From the NCBI GenBank assembly GCA_027924585.1, contig BSBM01000764.1, positions 3,723,501 through 3,787,500 on the forward strand: 64,000 nucleotides of DNA, given 5' to 3'. This document shows positions 58,692 to 64,000 of this stretch, in pieces; within the stretch, counting starts at the first letter, position 1, and the number at the start of each line of letters is the position of its first letter. The notes under the pieces were generated by a model, which searched no databases, was not told the DNA's origin, and saw only the letters and a list, made by a program, of their open reading frames with translations. This stretch comes from Larix kaempferi (Eukaryota > Streptophyta > Pinopsida > Pinales > Pinaceae). Position numbers and translations under genes: made by a program.

Positions 58692-58980
58692 AGCCCAAGT
58701 CTCACAGTGCTGCTAGGTTACGGCGCACTATTCACGCCTTCAAAGTCCAATGCCAATAGCATGACTCTACAAGAGGAAAAAGGAAAAAACTTAAGTTAGG
58801 TAAATACGACCTGAAGTAAAATGCTGTGAGAAAACTTAAAAACAAGATAATATCTATACTCTTAGTTTTCGCTGGATGTTCTTACGGTTCTCAAAATTAT
58901 AACGGTTAGATGTTCTAACCCTGCGAGAGCCATGAATATAAGTAAATTTATAAATAAGAAATTTAGATGTTCTTACCCTA

Positions 58981-59124
58981 TGAGAGCAATAGCTATTAAT
59001 AGAAATAAGTTTATAAACACTACTATATAAAGGGGTTTTGAGATAATATTTATGAGAGCAATAGCTATTAATAGAAATAAGTTTATAAACACTACTATAT
59101 AAGGGGGATTTGAGACAATATTTA
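58981..59124 (+). repeat. 72-bp tandem duplication
   Basis: Units start 'tgagagcaatagctattaat' at 58981 and 59053. They are almost identical, differing in the 'aaagggg/aaggggg' run and a few bases. Confidence 0.9.
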
Positions 59125-59167
59125 GGTAAATTGTTTTAACTTGAGATAAAAAAAAATTCAGTATTGA

Positions 59168-59338
59168 GAGTGTCTTAAATTATTTTCTTAAACTATTGTT
59201 TCTATTTGAAACAAAAGAAACTTTGAGACAAAAAACATGTGTATTGTCTTAAGAGTGTCTTAAATTATTGTCTTAAACTATTGTCTCTATTTGAAACAAA
59301 AGAAACTTGTGTAATGTCTTAAATATTGTCTAAAACAT
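59168..59338 (+). repeat. 85-bp tandem duplication
   Basis: Units start 'gagtgtcttaaattatt' at 59168 and 59253 and contain 'ctatttgaaacaaaagaaac'. This family is adjacent to the 72-bp duplication but different from it. Confidence 0.85.
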
Positions 59339-59339
59339 T

Positions 59340-60800
59340 ATTTTTCCATATTATTTTGATCTTTAAAGACTATACAAAATCCAAATATTTATGGTAGAGC
59401 ATGGTGGAATCTATTTACATTATATATAATACAGATCATCTACCATTGAGCTAACACTAAGTTTTTGGAATACAGAAACTTGCCCTAATTTATGAAACTA
59501 TTGTCATAAATGGACTCTGTTAAAAGTGATCAGAGTTAAAGGTCTATTGGAATGTCATCTAGCATTAAATGTGATTAGAGAGTCCCAAAACTTATACTAA
59601 AAATGGTGGTTTTTGTTAATATTTTTATGATCATAATTAGAACGAACAACTACATAAACCATCCCATACTTCTTACTTTGTGATCATATTTCAGCCTAAA
59701 CCACCACAAATTCAAAATAAAATGGTAGCATTTTTTATTTAAAAAAAAAAATTTAATATTATGTTGAAAACCATTTTTGTTAGTGAAATTTTAAAGTTAG
59801 AAATTGTAGCTATACCAGTGAAGGCCTACTCAAACCAACTGCCATTAAAGAAGTATGTAGGTCTTCTCATACACTAAATGTTTTCCACTTTACGCATTTA
59901 TCAACGAAAAAAAAATATCATGGCGTGTAAAGCTTTGAACGGATTTAATTGCATTCACAACCTTATTAACCTCATTTTTAATAGTCTTGCTTGTTTTCAT
60001 AGTAGTTTCTCATACTTCAATTCATTCTCAACATCTTCGTAAATCACAATACAAAATGAAAGAATTTCATACTAAGTAAGAAGCTTATTTCATAATTGGT
60101 TTCTTTGAAAAAGGAGAGCAATCCAAAGATCAAGTTACCATACGAGCTCAGCTTGTTGGTAATGCTTATACCCAAGCTATTGAGCTAGCACTTCATGACT
60201 TTAGTTCTACATCATTAAGAAACCAAAACCATCAATACTCTACCTCTTAATTCCAACCTACACTTCAAAGATCAAGAAGAAGCCTAGCTACGTAGCTACC
60301 ATCTTCATATTCTTTAGTGGAAGATTTGTATAATTTTAGAGTCAACATTTTCATCATCGAATTATTGTACATATGTGAGTCCAGAATCTGTAAGGACCTC
60401 ACTAATGAACCTTATAGTGTAACTTTCTTAGCCTATTCCTAGTGTATTAGAGTCTTCTTAGGTCAACAAGATAGCTATTATTTTATGATTCGCAAATACA
60501 AAGCCATAGCCAACATATACTTTGCTATGTGATCATTCATTTTTTATCCTATTATGTTGCCATCGAATACTTATTATGATTGATATGAAGAGTGATAATC
60601 TATGTACCAAGATATGTCACTCTACCTCCTCGTATCCCATATTCATATGTCCAAACGTGGCCATGTGACACTTTATATGCCAAAGACTCAGACATAACTC
60701 ACTAAAATATATGAAGAAATACAATACATGCTTTTATGACAAGCAAGCTAGATAAATTAAAGAACTAAAGCAAAATATTGCTCATAATATTCTATTTATA
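59340..60800. other. unassigned AT-rich sequence
   Basis: No gene or clear repeat recognised. Confidence 0.4.
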
Positions 60801-60879
60801 CTTGTCTATTGTATTATTGTATTCCTTCTTCGGAAGATGTCATTGATGTAATTAATAATGTAAAAGTCATTGAAAGAGT

Positions 60880-61310
60880 CAATGTAAACCCTAGGTCTTG
60901 TGTCGGCCTAGAAGAACCCATAAAAGATTATTATATTATGTATTTGAGAGGTTATCCCAATCAGTTAGGTGAAGTCAACCCAATTGGGGAAAAGTAACCC
61001 CAATAGAAGAATATAAATAGAGGAGGAGTCTCTCATTTGTATTCACCCATCTCACTCACACAGGTTCGCATAGGACAGAGAGAGAAGTTCGCACAAGTGG
61101 AGGAGAAGTTGATCTTGCCTTGGGGTATATTTTTGTACTTTGTGAATTCTATATTGAGGAAGATTTTGTTGGGGTTTTCTCCCTTGTGGTTTCCTGAAGA
61201 GAAATATTGTGTTCATTGTGTTTTTGTTGTGCTTGTATTTCTTTCAGTGGTAGATTGTTTGATGTTATATGCTAAACAAGTAAAAACTAACACATAAAAC
61301 CATTAACTGT
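60880..61310 (+). mobile_element. LTR-like promoter/leader segment
   Basis: The order resembles the U3-R-U5 part of a plant copia-type LTR: TATAAATA at 61012-61019, then a C/T-rich initiator zone, then a T- and G-rich stretch with 'gtgttcattgtgtttttgttgtg'. Neither terminus nor a primer-binding site is identified, so it may be a truncated LTR. The 86-codon ORF inside is incidental. Confidence 0.4.
61012..61019 (+). promoter_or_regulatory. TATA box in the LTR-like segment
   Basis: TATAAATA, followed about 30 bp on by a pyrimidine-rich zone suited to transcription initiation. Confidence 0.4.
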
Positions 61311-61879
61311 GACAACATCACATGTCCACAAAAAAGATGTGTGCAATAGAGGTTTATGAAAGGGAGTAAAGAAAGTAGACATTACAAATAAGTTTCTTAT
61401 CATGGGCATTAGAGACGACCCAGGTTGGCATGGATAGAAACTCATGAAAAATGATGTAGTTTATCAATATCAAGAGCTAAGCATCACTGAATTGAAGCAA
61501 ACATTCAGTAAATAATGAATGTTACCTGCTAGGGAGAAGTTCAGGGGTGGCATAGAAACCGTTAAAAGGTTAAATGGCAAAGAGTTACATGACTAGATAA
61601 GATAACATACTTTCCAATAGGTATACTAACAAGGGGAGTTAAATTCATCCCCTAAGTTATTAAATTTACACTATTAAGTTGAGTACACAAGATTGAGTAG
61701 GAAACTTATCTAGAAGAAATCATAATACAAAGGTGAAGCTATATTAGAATTTTTACCCCTAAATGATCTACATACACAACTCTTTCTTCTATCAATTTTA
61801 CAAAGAATTGAACGGTTACACTAATTGTGATATCCCAAGTTTAGAACCTCTTTGCAAATAAGACTTTTTGAGACTAGAA

Positions 61880-62110
61880 GTATTTTTGAGTTGATGTTGA
61901 GTCATGCGACTCTCTAGCATCAAGTATGTTTATTATTTAAATGTTTGCATTTAATGTTGAGTCATGTGACTTTAGAGCATAAATGATGTTTTTATTTCAG
62001 ATGTTATTATTTGGTGTTGAGTTGGTGACTCTGGAGCACCAAATGTGAAAAGACTAAAAGTGTTTTTGAATTGATGTTGAGTTGAAAAAACTTTGGAGCA
62101 TAAAATTTTA
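61880..62110 (+). repeat. 60-bp tandem repeat, four units
   Basis: 't(t/g)(g/a)(a/g)tgttgagt' starts at 61891, 61951, 62011 and 62071, exactly 60 bp apart. Each unit continues with a GACT...GAGCA(t/c)(a/c)AA block. Outside these blocks the units have diverged, so spacing is better conserved than sequence. Confidence 0.85.
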
Positions 62111-62235
62111 TTAATAAAATTATTATCTCACTTTACATTACAAACTTGAGTTGCAACCACTTAAAAGAGGGACCAAGCACACTAGGAGGGGTATGACCTA
62201 CTAATTGAATAGATAAAAAGAAATAATGATGCAAA

Positions 62236-63118
62236 ATAACAAAGTGAAGAAAAATGTTCATTAATGAATATTAAATAAAATAAATAAGGAAAATAAACCC
62301 TAACTACTTCTTAAGGAGAAGCTAACTATAAAAATAGAGAAATAAGGGGAAAATGAGACACTTTTTCCTAGAAAGAGGGAGAGAATTGAATATAAAACTA
62401 AAGACCACCCTTTAAAAAGGAAAAGTTTGCAGAGAGTGAACATTATAGGGGTAATGGTTCCTAGATCACTAGAGGGTTCAGTTGTAAGTCTTTCAACACT
62501 CATTATACCATGAAAGAAACATGGTTTGTCTTGGAAGTTGACTATGTGAAAAGGGATTAAAATTATAAGGTTTGCAAAAAATATTCTGACTACTCTACAA
62601 TAGTAAAAAGAGATAGAAAACAAATTCCTAGTTATCCTAATCTAGTGTGCTTGGTTTGGTTTGGGGGTGACCTATGGAGTGAGCAGCAAAATGTTCATTG
62701 TCTATGGCTGGGAGGAAAGTGGAAGTTAGTCAATTGGTTTGAAATTCCACGTCTTATAATCTCTCCTAACTTAAATACCCTATGTTTTACATTTGTTTAT
62801 ATATTTAATTTTTATGTGTATAATGTAGTAACTGAAATTGTTCATTGATCTTCTTCAAAGATTTGATAGGGTGACTATAATACCTTAACAATTGCAGGAT
62901 TAATTCTAATGGTTACCTTTTATACTTATTGTTTATATTTTGAAAGGGATTTTTGACAAATATACTCCATGGAGATTTGATAGTAAGCTTCTTGTATTTG
63001 TTTATAAAATTGCAGAAGTAGTTATTCTTATTATAAATATAGTTGTGTTTAATTATTTTGTAATTAAATTTATATTTATAAATCTAGATAATTATTCTAA
63101 TTGATTGAAATCCATTGT
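62236..63118 (+). repeat. dispersed repeat, copy B
   Basis: Same orientation and order as 18055-18850, with an extra roughly 100-bp segment near 62590-62680. The minus-strand ORF 62300-62623 lies in this repeat and has no recognisable domain. Confidence 0.8.
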
Positions 63119-64000
63119 TATAGATTAAATCTGTATAGGGCTGGTGCAAGCTAATGCTGTCTAGTCATGACGCGTTAGTCACAATGGACTTCTGGAAAAA
63201 TAGAAATCTGAACGTCAAAAAGCAATATTAGAGCTACCTACACAACTTTTTGGAATATGGCGCAAGAAGATCAAACGTAGAAAATCGGATTACCTTCCGG
63301 AATATATACATATTATTTATGGAAATTAAGTATTAACTCCCAAAAAATGGGGTTCTCCTAAGGTTGGTATGTTATTTTTTTAAGAAAATATAATGAATAT
63401 GTTCGCGTTAGCCCTCTGGTTCGGTATTCAAATGGTGGATTTTTGTTAAAAAAATTATATGCAGTCGTAGATAACAGGCCGTTCTAGTGCGGCGTTATTT
63501 TTCCATATTTATTTATGTTAATTTTTTTTTTTTAATTAAGGAAGTCAGCCCATCCCTAAAATGATTAGGCCGAGCATTAGCCCTCGATATCATGGTCTTA
63601 ACCTAATCAATCAACATTTTTTTTTTTTAGGATGTATGTTTTTGTGTGTACTTGTGTGGGTTCTTTTTTGTTTTCAAAATAGGTGAGCCAATAAAAAGTT
63701 ATAGACGGAAGAAATAACCTACTCTTTGTGTAAGATTGACATTAGTGTAATTGAAATTAACTAAAAAATAGGAACAAATAATAGTTTTAATAAAAAATTA
63801 CATATTCGGAATCTGCACACATAGTTCTAGAAGTGTGTGCAATTTCATTAGCAGTGGACAAGTGTAGCATACGCAGAATCATGCTCGAAACAGAAGAAGT
63901 TATAGAATAAGACGTATTTTGTTATAAGATGTATTTTTTTATATTATTATATGTATTTTGGCAACCCGAACCTAAAACCATAGCAGCCAAGTCATCCACC
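63119..64000. other. unassigned AT-rich sequence at the window end
   Basis: Contains poly-T runs near 63525 and 63618. No gene or repeat recognised. Confidence 0.4.

Noticed and set aside
18055-63118. LTRs of a single 44-kb element
   Set aside because: The intervening DNA contains many independent elements and genes, and no PBS or polyprotein adjoins either copy.

Overview
This window looks like intergenic DNA from a large, repeat-rich seed-plant genome, most likely a gymnosperm such as a conifer. The evidence is low gene density, AT-rich sequence, plant gene families (DUF247 and the ARF-GEF GNOM) and several layers of decayed plant LTR retrotransposons. The species cannot be read from the sequence alone. 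I see one near-intact gene-like ORF, a DUF247 protein at 55.5-57.1 kb. Nearly everything else is pseudogenes, transposable-element (TE) relics, satellites and simple-sequence arrays.

Layout: 0-3.5 kb holds a 359-bp satellite (one diverged and about three and a quarter tandem monomers) and an inverted-repeat element (1285-2061). From 3.5 to 17.2 kb there are three long GAT-rich arrays (3.5, 9-10.2 and 14.4-15.9 kb). They share a conserved tag that reads acidic in one frame, and two of them adjoin long polypyrimidine tracts and CG-rich palindromic motifs in mirrored order. Between them lie a decayed two-intron transposase-like gene (4.58-7.83 kb, minus) and a 61-bp tandem repeat built around an AAAACGTTTT core (11.2-12.2 kb). 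From 18 to 32.5 kb there are dispersed repeats, a 618-bp tandem duplication, an unidentified Trp-rich ORF (21.6-22.5 kb), and a third 618-type copy split by a 5,975-bp insertion that carries a decayed gene on the minus strand.

From 32.5 to 39 kb, a minus-strand copia-type element (LTR, primer-binding site, gag) sits in the 3' part of a nearly full-length GNOM pseudogene. From 40 to 53 kb there is a probable solo or relic LTR and two decayed minus-strand Ty3/gypsy elements. The first (43.9-46.5 kb) has gag, protease, RT and PBS. The second (49.7-52.5 kb) has integrase followed by a separate RNase H domain downstream of the integrase stop codon. The DUF247 locus follows at 55.4-57.1 kb, with its C-terminal membrane anchor broken by two opposite frameshifts. 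From 57.1 to 64 kb the sequence is AT-rich with short tandem duplications, an LTR-like promoter segment, a 60-bp tandem repeat, and a second copy of the repeat seen at 18 kb.

There is no operon-like cooperation here. The window mainly records nested insertion, local duplication and decay. The least familiar items are the transposase-like gene, the gene-bearing 6-kb insertion, the integrase-RNase H order, and the GAT-tag arrays.
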